Part shown: positions 17,427 through 26,829 of the stretch, piece by piece | Layout: each line of letters starts with the position of its first letter | How positions within the stretch are numbered: position 1 is the stretch's first letter | From: an uncultured Bacteroides sp. | Lineage (GTDB): Bacteria > Bacteroidota > Bacteroidia > Bacteroidales > Bacteroidaceae | Assembly (NCBI GenBank): GCA_944320295.1 | Contig: CALUGY010000052.1 | Span: 17,372 to 81,371, forward strand | DNA: 64,000 bases | Direction of reading: 5' to 3' | Translations under genes and position numbers: made by a program | The notes under the pieces: generated by a model | What the model saw: the letters and a program-made list of their open reading frames with translations, nothing else | Told to the model about the DNA's origin: nothing | The model's database searches: none

Positions 17427-19289
17427 ATGAAACAACGAATCATACTTGCCATCTTGACAACCTTCCTGCTCCTGCCGGGAGGACTCCGTGCACAACACGG
17501 TACATTCCGCTTCGTGCAACTGACAGACCTGCACCTGAGCGGAAACAATCCGAACCCAATGGAAGACCTGCTCCGTTCGGTAGCGCAAATCAATGCCACC
17601 GACAGCATAGATTTCGTGTTGGTCACGGGAGACATCAGCGAAGCTGGAGACCGTCAAACCATGGAGAGTGTGAAATCATGCCTTGACCTGCTGAAAGCCA
17701 AATATTATATCACGATGGGCAACCACGAAACGAAGTGGAGCGAATCAGGCTGTACGGACTTTGCGGCCATCTTCGGCGGAGAACGTTTCGCCTTCGAGCA
17801 CAAGGGGGTAATCTTCCTGGGATTCAACTCGGGCCCGCTGATGCGCATGGCCTACGGGCATGTGGTACCGCAAGACCTGCAATGGATAAAGGAGGAAATA
17901 GAGAAACGTGGCAAAGACAAACCGGTCATACTCGTCACACACTACCCCATGCTGGAGGGAGACGTGGACAACTGGTATGAAGTGACCGACGCTGTGCGCC
18001 CGTATGACATCCGTTTGTTCGTGGGAGGCCACTATCATAGGAACAAGGACTTCCGTTATGACGGTATACCCGGCATATTGATGCGCAGCAACCTGCGCGA
18101 CCAGGATGGCAAGCCGGGATATGGCATCTACGAGGTGACCGAAGACTCCATCCTCGTCTACACACAGCGCATAGGCGAGGAGAAAGAGAAGTGGGCTGCT
18201 TTCTCGCTGGACGAACCATATTACGACCACAACGGAAAGGCGGAGAAATATCCCGACTTCTCCGTCAACCAGAAATACGCCCAAGTAAAGGAACAATGGT
18301 TACTACAGACTGGAGCCGGCATCTATTGCTCACCCGCCGTAGAAGGCGACAAAGTGTTTGTGGGCGACGACATGGGCCGCCTCACCGCCTATACGCTCAA
18401 GAAAGGCAAGCAGTTGTGGAGCTATCAGGCAGGCAAACGCATCGTGGGTACGCCTGCGGCAGCCGACGGCGTGGTAGTATTCGGTTCGGCAGACAAGTGC
18501 ATATACGGTTTGAACACGAAAGACGGAAGCCTGCTCTGGAAGGTGGAAGCCGCCGAACCGGTACTGGGCGCGGTAACGATAGAGAATGGCGTGGTCTACA
18601 TTGGGGCCAGCGACCACACATTCCGTGCCATCGAACTACACAGCGGCAAGGTGCTTTGGGCGTATGACCAAGTGAAAGGATATATCGAGACGAAACCCCT
18701 GATAGCCGGGGAAAAGGTGATATTCGGTGCATGGGACAACACGCTCTATGCCCTGAACAAGGCGGACGGCAAAGAGCTGTGGAAATGGACACACGGCCTG
18801 CCCGGCATCCATTACTCCCCCGCCGCCGTATGGCCCGTGGCCGCAAACGGCAAAGTGTTCATTAGTGACCCGAAGCGTGCCCTTACGGCCATCGACCTGG
18901 AGACAGGCGAAACGGTGTGGCGTACCTTCCAGTCGCAAGTGCGGGAAACCATGGGACTGTCGGAAGACGGTAGCCGCATCTACAGCAAGACGATGAACGA
19001 CAGCATCGTGTCGTACAGCACCGAGGGCCGCGAACCCCGCGAAGTTTGGGCGTCCAACGTGGGATTCGGCTATGAGCACGCCCCGTCCATGCAGGCGGAG
19101 AAAGACGGCGTGATGTTCGGCAGTACCAAAGAGGGACTCATCTTTGCCCTGGAAGGCACGACCGGACGCGTGCTGTGGAAGCATAAAGTGGGTAACTCGC
19201 TCATCAGCACCGTGGTGCCCCTTAACGGGCGGGAGGTACTGTTCACCTCGACCAGCGGCGAAGTGGGATTGCTGAAAGTAAAGAAATGA
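17427..19289 (+). CDS. Metallophosphoesterase fused to PQQ-like beta-propeller
   Basis: 620 residues from ATG 17427, signal peptide (MKQRIILAILTTFLLLPGGLRAQH). Residues 25-270 are a calcineurin-like phosphoesterase with all five motifs: QLTDLHLSG, VTGDISE, MGNHET, VTHYPM and GGHYHRN. Residues 290-620 are repeated PQQ-type propeller blades (KGKQLWSYQAGKRIVGTPAA, DGSLLWKVEAAEPVLGA, SGKVLWAYDQVKGYIETKP, TGETVWRTF). The C-terminal propeller resembles the partial gene at the right window edge (62884-64000). Exported, substrate unknown; a cell-envelope phosphate ester is a reasonable guess. Confidence 0.85.
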   Translation: MKQRIILAILTTFLLLPGGLRAQHGTFRFVQLTDLHLSGNNPNPMEDLLRSVAQINATDSIDFVLVTGDISEAGDRQTMESVKSCLDLLKAKYYITMGNHETKWSESGCTDFAAIFGGERFAFEHKGVIFLGFNSGPLMRMAYGHVVPQDLQWIKEEIEKRGKDKPVILVTHYPMLEGDVDNWYEVTDAVRPYDIRLFVGGHYHRNKDFRYDGIPGILMRSNLRDQDGKPGYGIYEVTEDSILVYTQRIGEEKEKWAAFSLDEPYYDHNGKAEKYPDFSVNQKYAQVKEQWLLQTGAGIYCSPAVEGDKVFVGDDMGRLTAYTLKKGKQLWSYQAGKRIVGTPAAADGVVVFGSADKCIYGLNTKDGSLLWKVEAAEPVLGAVTIENGVVYIGASDHTFRAIELHSGKVLWAYDQVKGYIETKPLIAGEKVIFGAWDNTLYALNKADGKELWKWTHGLPGIHYSPAAVWPVAANGKVFISDPKRALTAIDLETGETVWRTFQSQVRETMGLSEDGSRIYSKTMNDSIVSYSTEGREPREVWASNVGFGYEHAPSMQAEKDGVMFGSTKEGLIFALEGTTGRVLWKHKVGNSLISTVVPLNGREVLFTSTSGEVGLLKVKK

Positions 19290-19314
19290 CAGAAATAACA
19301 AATACTACAGGAAT

Positions 19315-20781
19315 ATGAAACAAATCAGTTGCTTCCTGCCTTACACAGGAAAAGAACAAGTAGAGAGAACCGTTGAGGGCCTGCGTGCCACAGGAGTAGT
19401 GAACGACATCTATCTGATGGCCACGGACAAGGGCTTGGAAGATCTGCCCGGATGCGTGAAGATAGACATCGACGCACCCGCCAGCAGCGCAACCCTGCGC
19501 ACGGTGGCCGCACGCGCCACGGGCGAATACACGCTGCTCTACACCAAGGAGACGACGCTCGAGCTGGGCATGTTCGCCTTGGAGCGCATGATGCACATCG
19601 CCGCAGACTCCGACGCAGGCATGGTCTACGCCGACCACTACCAGGTGAGCGAGGGCAAGCAGAGCAACGCACCGGTCATCGACTACCAGTTCGGCGCATT
19701 GCGCGACGACTTCAACTTCGGCTCCGTGCTGCTGTTCAACACCGCCAAGCTGAAGGAGGCCGCTTCGCGCATGAAGGCCGACTATAAGTTTGCCGGCCTC
19801 TACGACCTGCGCCTCAAGCTGAGCCAACGTGCCGAGCTGGTACACATCAACGAGTATCTGTACAGCGAAGTGGAGAACGACACGCGCAAGAGCGGCGAGA
19901 AGATATTCGACTACGTTGACCCGAAGAACCGCGACCGCCAGATAGAAATGGAGCAAGCCTGCACCGAACACTTGAAGGAGATAGGCGGCTACCTGGCGCC
20001 GGAGTTCGAACACATCGAGTTCGACAAGGGCGAGTTCGAGTACGAGGCATCCGTCATCATCCCCGTGCGCAACCGCATCCGCACCATACGCGACGCCATC
20101 CGCTCGGTGCTCTCACAGAAAGCGGACTTCAAATATAACCTCATCGTCATCGACAACCACTCCACCGACGGCACCACCGAGGCCATAGACGAGTTCAAGG
20201 GCGACGAGCCGCTCATCCACATCATCCCCGAAAGAAACGACCTGGGCATAGGCGGTTGCTGGAACATGGGTGTGCACCACGCCAAGTGCGGCAAGTTTGC
20301 CGTCCAGCTGGATAGCGACGACGTGTACAAAGACGAGAACACGCTCGCCACGATGGTACGCGCCTTTTACGAGCAGAACTGCGGCATGGTGGTCGGCACC
20401 TACATGATGACCGATTTCAACATGAACATGATTGCCCCCGGCATCATAGACCACAAGGAGTGGACCCCGGAGAACGGACGCAACAACGCCCTGCGCATCA
20501 ACGGCCTGGGTGCACCACGCGCCTTCTACACTCCCATGCTCCGCGAAGTGAAGGTGCCCAACACCAGCTATGGCGAGGACTACGCGCTGGGTCTCAACAT
20601 ATCGCGCCGCTTCCAGATAGGCCGCGTGTACGACGTGGTTTACCTGTGCCGCCGCTGGGACGACAACTCCGACGCATCGCTCGACGTGGTGAAGATGAAC
20701 GCCCACAACCTCTACAAAGACCGCATCCGCACTTGGGAACTCCAGGCGCGCGTGGCCATGAACAAGAGTAAAAAGGCCTGA
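19315..20781 (+). CDS. Tandem family-2 glycosyltransferase
   Basis: 488 residues without signal peptide or membrane segment, so cytoplasmic. The C-terminal half (about 245-480) is a complete GT2 domain: ASVIIPVRNRIRTIRDAIRSVL, VIDNHSTDGTTEAIDEF, QLDSDDVY (the nucleotide-sugar/metal motif) and YGEDYALG. The N-terminal half also has GT-like parts (ISCFLPYTGKEQVERTVEGL, DAGMVYADHY, FGSVLLFN) but is more divergent and may be inactive. It starts 26 bp after the propeller gene. It leads to DUF4922, SpoIID and AmpG after array copy 4. The acceptor is unknown. Confidence 0.8.
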   Translation: MKQISCFLPYTGKEQVERTVEGLRATGVVNDIYLMATDKGLEDLPGCVKIDIDAPASSATLRTVAARATGEYTLLYTKETTLELGMFALERMMHIAADSDAGMVYADHYQVSEGKQSNAPVIDYQFGALRDDFNFGSVLLFNTAKLKEAASRMKADYKFAGLYDLRLKLSQRAELVHINEYLYSEVENDTRKSGEKIFDYVDPKNRDRQIEMEQACTEHLKEIGGYLAPEFEHIEFDKGEFEYEASVIIPVRNRIRTIRDAIRSVLSQKADFKYNLIVIDNHSTDGTTEAIDEFKGDEPLIHIIPERNDLGIGGCWNMGVHHAKCGKFAVQLDSDDVYKDENTLATMVRAFYEQNCGMVVGTYMMTDFNMNMIAPGIIDHKEWTPENGRNNALRINGLGAPRAFYTPMLREVKVPNTSYGEDYALGLNISRRFQIGRVYDVVYLCRRWDDNSDASLDVVKMNAHNLYKDRIRTWELQARVAMNKSKKA

Positions 20782-20878
20782 CAATACCCGTCCGGGACAC
20801 AACATCCGCACCGCGTACCTGCGGGGTGCGGATGTGCCGTTATAACGCCTCCAGGAGGGGGCAATCGGCGTCCGCAAG

Positions 20879-20966
20879 CGGAACACGTTCCGAGCGCGCC
20901 CCGTACACGTTGCGAGCACGGACGGAATACGTTGCGGACGAGAGCCGGACACGTTGCGAGCGAAAG
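20879..20966 (-). repeat. 4 x 22-bp palindromic array, copy 4
   Basis: Cores CGGAACACGTTCCG, CCGTACACGTTGCG, CGGAATACGTTGCG and CCGGACACGTTGCG. The leader, read on the minus strand (TGAGGCATTCCGGGCTTTC), lies on the right, so this copy is reversed. Confidence 0.82.
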
Positions 20967-21017
20967 CCCGGAATGCCTCATAGGAACGGGCATTGAACAA
21001 AATAAACAAATATAGAT

Positions 21018-21962
21018 ATGCAGAACTTGAACCAAACCATACATGACCTGCTCCAACGGCAGCTTGCCGACTGGGAAACGGCAGGCAACAACTATGCCGC
21101 CCTCGCGGGCGTGCGGGTAAAGGAGCTCGATGTGGACGGCACCCTGTACAAGGTGCAGTTCAACCCCGCCCGCATCGTGTCGTCGGGCGCAAAGGTCGAC
21201 GCCAAATCCATCAAGGCACGCAAGTGCTTCCTCTGCCCCGCCAACCTGCCTCCGCAGCAGGAGGGCGTGCCGTTCGCAGGACACTACAGCATACTGGTGA
21301 ACCCTTTCCCCATATTCCCGCGCCACCTCACCATTCCCGAAACGGAACACGTGGACCAACGCATCGCCACACGCATGGGCGACATGCTGCAACTGGCGCA
21401 GGCGCTCACCGACTACACCATATTTTATAACGGCCCGCGCTGCGGAGCCTCCGCACCCGACCATGCCCACTTCCAGGCAGGCAACAAGGGCTTCATGCCC
21501 ATAGAGGATACATGGCGCAAGCAGGTGGCAGGCCAGGTGGGCACGTTGGGACAGGCCACACTCTACTGGCTGGACGACGCCCCACGCGCCACACTCGTCA
21601 TCGACTCCGCCTCCGCGGATGATGCCGAAGCCTTGTTCCGCATCATCTATCAAAACATGACCATAAAACCCGGCGAAGAAGAGCCGATGATGAACGTGCT
21701 GTGTATGTGCGACGGCGCACGCTGGACGGTGTTCGTCTTTCCGCGCGAAAAGCACCGCCCCGCCTGTTACACGGCCGAAGGCGAAGACAACCTGCTCAGC
21801 AGCCCGGCCTCCGTGGACTTGGGCGGCGTGTTCATCACACCTGTGGAGAAAGACTTCGCGAAAATCACGGCGGCAGACGTCAGGCAGATACTCAGCGAAG
21901 TGTGCCTCCCGCCCGAAGCCTTCGAACAACTGCGCCGGCAAGTAAAAGAACAAATCCGATAA
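21018..21962 (+). CDS. DUF4922 protein, HIT/GalT-like nucleotide phosphorylase candidate
   Basis: 314 residues, no signal peptide. The family is a DUF, but the sequence around residues 90-165 reads like the HIT/galactose-1-phosphate uridylyltransferase fold: YSILVNPFPIFPRHLTIPETEH, then GPRCGASAPDHAHFQAG. HAHFQ matches the HxHxQ catalytic motif of GalT, Ap4A phosphorylase and GDP-L-galactose phosphorylase. CFLCPANLPPQQ near residue 72 has two Cys as in zinc-binding GalT relatives. I infer a nucleotidyl-transfer or phosphorolysis step on a nucleotide sugar, next to a glycosyltransferase. Spacing of 20 bp to the SpoIID gene indicates co-translation. Confidence 0.65.
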   Translation: MQNLNQTIHDLLQRQLADWETAGNNYAALAGVRVKELDVDGTLYKVQFNPARIVSSGAKVDAKSIKARKCFLCPANLPPQQEGVPFAGHYSILVNPFPIFPRHLTIPETEHVDQRIATRMGDMLQLAQALTDYTIFYNGPRCGASAPDHAHFQAGNKGFMPIEDTWRKQVAGQVGTLGQATLYWLDDAPRATLVIDSASADDAEALFRIIYQNMTIKPGEEEPMMNVLCMCDGARWTVFVFPREKHRPACYTAEGEDNLLSSPASVDLGGVFITPVEKDFAKITAADVRQILSEVCLPPEAFEQLRRQVKEQIR

Positions 21963-21981
21963 CCATATAAAACACACCGAC

Positions 21982-23325
21982 ATGAAAGAGCCCAAAGTAC
22001 AAGTAGGTATCCTGTTCGAACCGCAAATAGAGTTCATATTGCACGGCGGTTACACCCACGACGGCACGCCGGTAAACGGCAAACAGACCGTCACATACGA
22101 CGAAGGCAAAGTGCTGTGGAACGGCCGTCTCTACGACGAGCTTCTGTTTGAACCCGCCGACGAAACGGCCGACTCGTTCGAACTGCTCGATGTCACCATC
22201 GGCATCAATTTCCATTGGGAGCGTAAAGAAGACCAACGCTTCCAAGGCGCGTTGAAAATCATCGTGGAAGACGGCAAGCTCACCGGCGTGAACGTCATCA
22301 ACGTGGAAGACTACCTGACCAGCGTCATCTCCAGCGAAATGAGCGCCACCGCCTCATTGGAACTGCTGAAAGCCCATGCCGTGATTTCGAGAAGCTGGCT
22401 GCTTGCGCAAATCCAAAAGAACAAGGACATAAAAGCCACACACACCGCATATACCGCCACAAGCCAGACCGACGAGGAATGGATTAGGTGGTACGACCGC
22501 GAAGACCACACCCGCTTCGACGTGTGCGCCGACGACCATTGCCAACGTTATCAAGGCATCACGCGGGCTTCCACGCCTATCGTACGGCAAGCCATCGCCG
22601 CGACCCGTGGCCAGATATTGAGTTATGACGGAAAGATATGCGACGCACGTTTCTCAAAATGCTGCGGCGGCGCGTTCGAGGAGTTCCAGTATTGCTGGGA
22701 AAACGTGCGGCACCCCTACCTGGCCAAGCAACTCGACCGCAAAGGCGGCAGCGCTATCACGGGAGAGCCGGTCGTTCCCTGTCCCGACCTGACAGTAGAG
22801 GCCGAGGCCGAACGCTGGATACGTACCTCGCCCGAAGCTTTCTGCAACACCACGGACAAACGCATCCTCTCGCAAGTGCTCAACAACTACGACCAGGAAA
22901 CCACCGACTTCTACCGCTGGCGTGTGGAATATACGCAAGACGAACTTTCTGCCCTCATCCTGAAACGTTCCGGTGTGGACTACGGCAAAATACTGGACCT
23001 CGTGCCTGTGGCCCGCGGTACCAGCGGCCGCCTGTGGAAACTGAAGATCGTGGGCACCAAGCTTACACGCACCATAGGCAAGGAGCTTGAAATACGCCGC
23101 ACCCTGTCGCCCTCGCACCTTTACAGTTCCGCATTCGTGGTGGACAAGGAAGACATTTCGCCTGACGGCATACCGGGTCGCTTCATCCTGGTAGGCGCAG
23201 GCTGGGGGCATGGCGTGGGGCTGTGCCAGATAGGAGCGGCCGTCATGGGAGAACAAGGTTACCCGTATGACAACATCCTGCTGCACTATTACGTCGGAGC
23301 CAAAATAGAAAAGCTCTACGAATAA
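21982..23325 (+). CDS. SpoIID/LytB-domain protein
   Basis: 447 residues. The SpoIID domain spans about 95-425: VINVEDYLTSVISSEMSATASLELLKAHAVISRSW (catalytic Glu expected in SSEM), FSKCCGGAFEE, and the C-terminal GWGHGVGLCQIGAAVMGEQGYPYDNILLHYY. SpoIID proteins cleave glycan strands stripped of stem peptides (lytic transglycosylase), which suits a muropeptide salvage locus. Odd point: the start MKEPKVQVGILFEPQ has no signal peptide, and no upstream in-frame start adds one, so the product may be cytoplasmic or use another export route. Co-directional with DUF4922 and AmpG. Confidence 0.85.
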   Translation: MKEPKVQVGILFEPQIEFILHGGYTHDGTPVNGKQTVTYDEGKVLWNGRLYDELLFEPADETADSFELLDVTIGINFHWERKEDQRFQGALKIIVEDGKLTGVNVINVEDYLTSVISSEMSATASLELLKAHAVISRSWLLAQIQKNKDIKATHTAYTATSQTDEEWIRWYDREDHTRFDVCADDHCQRYQGITRASTPIVRQAIAATRGQILSYDGKICDARFSKCCGGAFEEFQYCWENVRHPYLAKQLDRKGGSAITGEPVVPCPDLTVEAEAERWIRTSPEAFCNTTDKRILSQVLNNYDQETTDFYRWRVEYTQDELSALILKRSGVDYGKILDLVPVARGTSGRLWKLKIVGTKLTRTIGKELEIRRTLSPSHLYSSAFVVDKEDISPDGIPGRFILVGAGWGHGVGLCQIGAAVMGEQGYPYDNILLHYYVGAKIEKLYE

Positions 23326-23370
23326 ACCATATAGCGAAGACATCAATACCATCTAACAACAACATAGACA

Positions 23371-25278
23371 ATGAACAACAAACAAGTAGGAAATAAGAAA
23401 CGTAATCCGTGGGCATGGATTCCCACATTATACTTTGCGCAAGGGCTGCCCTACGTGGCTGTAATGACCATCTCCGTCATAATGTACAAACGCCTGGGCA
23501 TGTCGAACACCGATATCGCGCTCTACACGGGCTGGCTGGGGTTGCCATGGGTCATCAAGCCATTCTGGAGCCCCTTCGTGGACATCATCAAGACCAAACG
23601 CTGGTGGACGCTGGCCATGCAGTGGATTGTGGCCATCGCATTGGCAGGAATCGCCTTTACTATTCCCACGGAGTTCTATGTGCAGTTCACGTTTGCCATC
23701 TTCATGCTCATGGGATTCGCCTCGGCCACTCACGACATTGCCGCAGACGGTTTCTACATGCTTGCCCTCGACGAGCACGAGCAGTCGCTGTATGTGGGCA
23801 TCCGCAGTACGTTCTACCGTGTGGCCACCGTCATGGGACAGGGAATCCTCGTCATACTGGCCGGGCTTATCGAGATGAACTCCGGGCTGGAGCCGGTGAA
23901 GCTGCACGTCGTGGCCGACCCGGCTACACAAAGCGTGACGGCAGGGCTTCCGCAATTTGCCACGCAGACCGAAGCAGCTGAAAGCGACGAGCTTTGCTTC
24001 GTGGCCACGACCGACATGCTGCAAGCCCCCATCACCGCCCCGCAAACCGTGGATGACGGACAAGGCGGCACGATGCCCTTTGCCGAATATGCCGCCCTTA
24101 TGCTCGACTCGGTGAACAATATGAATGTGCGCAACGGCTTTGTGAAAGGGAACATCGCTTCGAAAGGCACACCGGCAGCCGTGGCAGCCACTACGGAAAG
24201 CGGCTTCACCAAATGGGTGCGCGAAACCTTCGGCGAGGAGCGAGCCGTGGCACAGGAAGTGTCCAACAACATAGCCTTAGCCGCCGTACGCCTGAACAAG
24301 CAACCGGCTCCGGGCGAGCATGTGGTGCTGAACGTCACCTACAAAGACGGAGACCAGAGCATCAAGCTGGAGCAGAACAAGCTGTCCACACGCTTCGAAT
24401 TCAACGAGGACAACTGGGACAAGCCCGCCTACCTGTACTTCGAGATAGACCATAAGCTGACAGAACGCACAGAAGCCAGCTTCGTGGGCACGTCGGGCAA
24501 CATTCCGCTGGCGTGGCTCGTAGTGTTCGTCACGCTGTCAGTATTCTTCTTCCTCGTGGCCCTGTACCACGGGTGGATGCTGCCGCGCCCGGCAAGCGAC
24601 GCCCCGCACAAGGACACGGACGCCAAGAGCATCTTCAAAGGCTTCGTGGATGCCTTCAGGACGTTCTTCACCAAGATGCCGTTCTGGCAGACGGTAGCCG
24701 CCATAGGCTTCATGTTGCTCTACCGTTTCCCGGAAGCGCAGCTCACCAAGATTATCCAACCGTTCCTGCTCGACCCCGTGGACAAGGGCGGTTTGGGCCT
24801 GACCACCGGCGAGGTCGGTCTGGTATATGGAACCGTGGGCATCATAGGTCTGACGCTGGGAGGCATCATAGGCGGCATAGCAGCCGCCAAGGGCGGACTG
24901 AAGAAGTGGCTGCACCCCATGGCATGGAGCATGTCGCTCACCTGCCTCACCTTCGTCTACCTGAGCTACTTCCAGGACCACTCGCTGCTGACGGTCAACA
25001 TCTGCGTCTTCATCGAGCAGTTCGGCTACGGCTTCGGCTTCACGGCTTACATGCTCTACCTGATATACTACTCCGAGGGAGAGTTCAAGACGTCGCATTA
25101 TGCCATCTGCACGGGCTTCATGGCACTAAGCATGATGCTGGGCATGATAGCCGGATGGCTGCAAGAGACCATCGGCTACCGTCACTTCTTCGTGTGGACC
25201 ATGATATGCTGTATCACCACGGTCGGCATGGCCATGCTGGTAAAGGTAGACCCGAACTTCGGCAAGAAGAAAGACTAA
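23371..25278 (+). CDS. ampG: AmpG-type muropeptide permease with large inserted domain
   Basis: 635 residues, longer than usual AmpG (about 430-490). The N-terminal half shows the MFS/AmpG pattern WIPTLYFAQGLPYVAVMTISVIMYKRLGMS, GLPWVIKPFWSPFVD, ATHDIAADGFYMLAL. Membrane segments resume at about residue 380 and run to the end. Between them, about residues 166-377, is a soluble insertion of some 210 residues. Its end (HVVLNVTYKDGDQSIKLEQ, FEFNEDNWDKPAYLYFEID) resembles a Calx-beta-like sandwich. AmpG imports GlcNAc-anhydroMurNAc (peptides). Between SpoIID and NamZ, it fits this salvage locus well. Confidence 0.85.
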   Translation: MNNKQVGNKKRNPWAWIPTLYFAQGLPYVAVMTISVIMYKRLGMSNTDIALYTGWLGLPWVIKPFWSPFVDIIKTKRWWTLAMQWIVAIALAGIAFTIPTEFYVQFTFAIFMLMGFASATHDIAADGFYMLALDEHEQSLYVGIRSTFYRVATVMGQGILVILAGLIEMNSGLEPVKLHVVADPATQSVTAGLPQFATQTEAAESDELCFVATTDMLQAPITAPQTVDDGQGGTMPFAEYAALMLDSVNNMNVRNGFVKGNIASKGTPAAVAATTESGFTKWVRETFGEERAVAQEVSNNIALAAVRLNKQPAPGEHVVLNVTYKDGDQSIKLEQNKLSTRFEFNEDNWDKPAYLYFEIDHKLTERTEASFVGTSGNIPLAWLVVFVTLSVFFFLVALYHGWMLPRPASDAPHKDTDAKSIFKGFVDAFRTFFTKMPFWQTVAAIGFMLLYRFPEAQLTKIIQPFLLDPVDKGGLGLTTGEVGLVYGTVGIIGLTLGGIIGGIAAAKGGLKKWLHPMAWSMSLTCLTFVYLSYFQDHSLLTVNICVFIEQFGYGFGFTAYMLYLIYYSEGEFKTSHYAICTGFMALSMMLGMIAGWLQETIGYRHFFVWTMICCITTVGMAMLVKVDPNFGKKKD

Positions 25279-25307
25279 ACATCATAACCTGTTAAAAACG
25301 AACATCA

Positions 25308-26549
25308 ATGAAGAAGTTACTCATAGCCGCTGCCATCTGCGCCCTGCCGGTACTGGGCGCCAACGCGCAGCGCATCAAGATAAAGACCGGAATTGAAGTG
25401 CTCAAAGAGCAGAACTTCAAGTGCCTGGAAGGAAAACGCGTGGGCCTCATCACCAACCCCACGGGCGTGGACAACAACATGAAGTCGACCATCGACATCC
25501 TGCACGAGGCTCCCAACGTGAAGCTGGTGGCCCTTTACGGGCCGGAGCACGGGGTGCGCGGCGACGTGCATGCGGGCGACCATGTGAGCGACATAAAGGA
25601 CGCCACCACGGGCCTGCCCGTCTACTCGCTCTACGGCAAGACACGCAAAGCCACGCCGGAAATGCTGAAGGACGTGGACGTGCTGGTATACGACATTCAG
25701 GACATTGGCTGCCGCTCGTTCACCTATATCAGCACGATGGGGCTGGCAATGGAAGCCGCTGCCGAGAACGACAAAGAACTGGTGGTGCTCGACCGCCCCA
25801 ATCCGCTGGGCGGACTCAAGGTGGAGGGTAACCTGGTAGAGGACGACTGTATTTCCTTCGTCAGCCAGTTCAAGATACCGTATGTGTACGGCCTGACCTG
25901 CGGCGAACTGGCCCTGATGCTCAACGGCGAGCGCATGCTCTCCGGAGGCAAGCAGTGCAAGCTCACGGTGGTCAAGATGAAAGGTTGGAAACGCAAGATG
26001 GACTACACGCAAACGGGCCTGCAATGGGTGCCGTCGTCTCCCCACATCCCACAGTCGCTGTCGGCATGGTTCTACCCGGTCAGCGGCATCCTGGGCGAGC
26101 TGGGCTACATGTCCATCGGCGTGGGCTACACCATCCCCTTCCAGATGTTCGCCGCCCCGTGGATTGAAGCCAACAAGCTGGCCGACGCGCTGAACGACCT
26201 CCAGGTGCCGGGCGTGGAGTTCCGCCCCATCTTCCTCACGCCGTTCTATTCCGTGGGCAAGGGCGAGTTGTACCAAGGCGTGCAGGTGCACATCATGGAC
26301 TACCAGAAGGCGCCGCTCAGCCCCATACAGTTCATGGTGATGCAAGAGATAGCCCGCCTCTGGCCGGAACACGCCGTGATGGACCACGCAAACAAAGGGC
26401 GCTTCGACATGTTCGACAAGGTGAGCGGCTCGCGCCAGATACGCGAACGCTTCTCGAAGAACCACAAGTGGGACGACATACGCGACTACTGGTACAAGGA
26501 CGTGGAAAGCTTCCGCCAGTTGTCGAAAAAATATTACTTATATAAGTAA
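25308..26549 (+). CDS. namZ: DUF1343 exo-N-acetylmuramidase (NamZ type), second copy
   Basis: 413 residues, signal peptide (MKKLLIAAAICALPVLGANAQR). DUF1343/GH171 throughout: VGLITNPTGVDNNMKSTID, LYGPEHGVRGDVHAGDHV, VYDIQDIGCRSFTYI, LDRPNPLGG, GLTCGELALMLNGE, FYPVSGILGELGYMSIGVGYTIPF. Compared with the copy at 11620 it is slightly longer and diverged (EHGV versus EHGF; ISTMGLAMEA versus ASMCRLMDA). It starts 30 bp after ampG, so the importer and enzyme are likely co-expressed. It would release free MurNAc for MurK/MurQ downstream. Confidence 0.87.
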   Translation: MKKLLIAAAICALPVLGANAQRIKIKTGIEVLKEQNFKCLEGKRVGLITNPTGVDNNMKSTIDILHEAPNVKLVALYGPEHGVRGDVHAGDHVSDIKDATTGLPVYSLYGKTRKATPEMLKDVDVLVYDIQDIGCRSFTYISTMGLAMEAAAENDKELVVLDRPNPLGGLKVEGNLVEDDCISFVSQFKIPYVYGLTCGELALMLNGERMLSGGKQCKLTVVKMKGWKRKMDYTQTGLQWVPSSPHIPQSLSAWFYPVSGILGELGYMSIGVGYTIPFQMFAAPWIEANKLADALNDLQVPGVEFRPIFLTPFYSVGKGELYQGVQVHIMDYQKAPLSPIQFMVMQEIARLWPEHAVMDHANKGRFDMFDKVSGSRQIRERFSKNHKWDDIRDYWYKDVESFRQLSKKYYLYK

Positions 26550-26601
26550 TGGAAATGTGCCGGGAACTCCGGTTCCTGCCCCTGCATTCCGGGCTTTTGG
26601 T

Positions 26602-26689
26602 CCGAACATGTTGCGGGCACGGACGGAACGCATTGCGGGCACGGGCGCGACATGTTGCGAGTACGCTCCGAACACGTTGCGCTTGCAGG
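26602..26689 (+). repeat. 4 x 22-bp palindromic array, copy 5
   Basis: Cores CCGAACATGTTGCG, CGGAACGCATTGCG, CGCGACATGTTGCG and CCGAACACGTTGCG. Leader CTGCATTCCGGGCTTTTGG on the left, very like the leader of copy 4. Confidence 0.83.
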
Positions 26690-26829
26690 CGGAAAACACA
26701 GCGGACAAAACGGCACCGCACCGCCTGCACGCAAACAAGAGTAAACGGCTAAGGCCCTGACGGTTGCACAACAAACAGCCGGACAGCCCGACGTTTCTCC
26801 CCGGCAACCTCCGCAAGGAGGAAGAGGAC

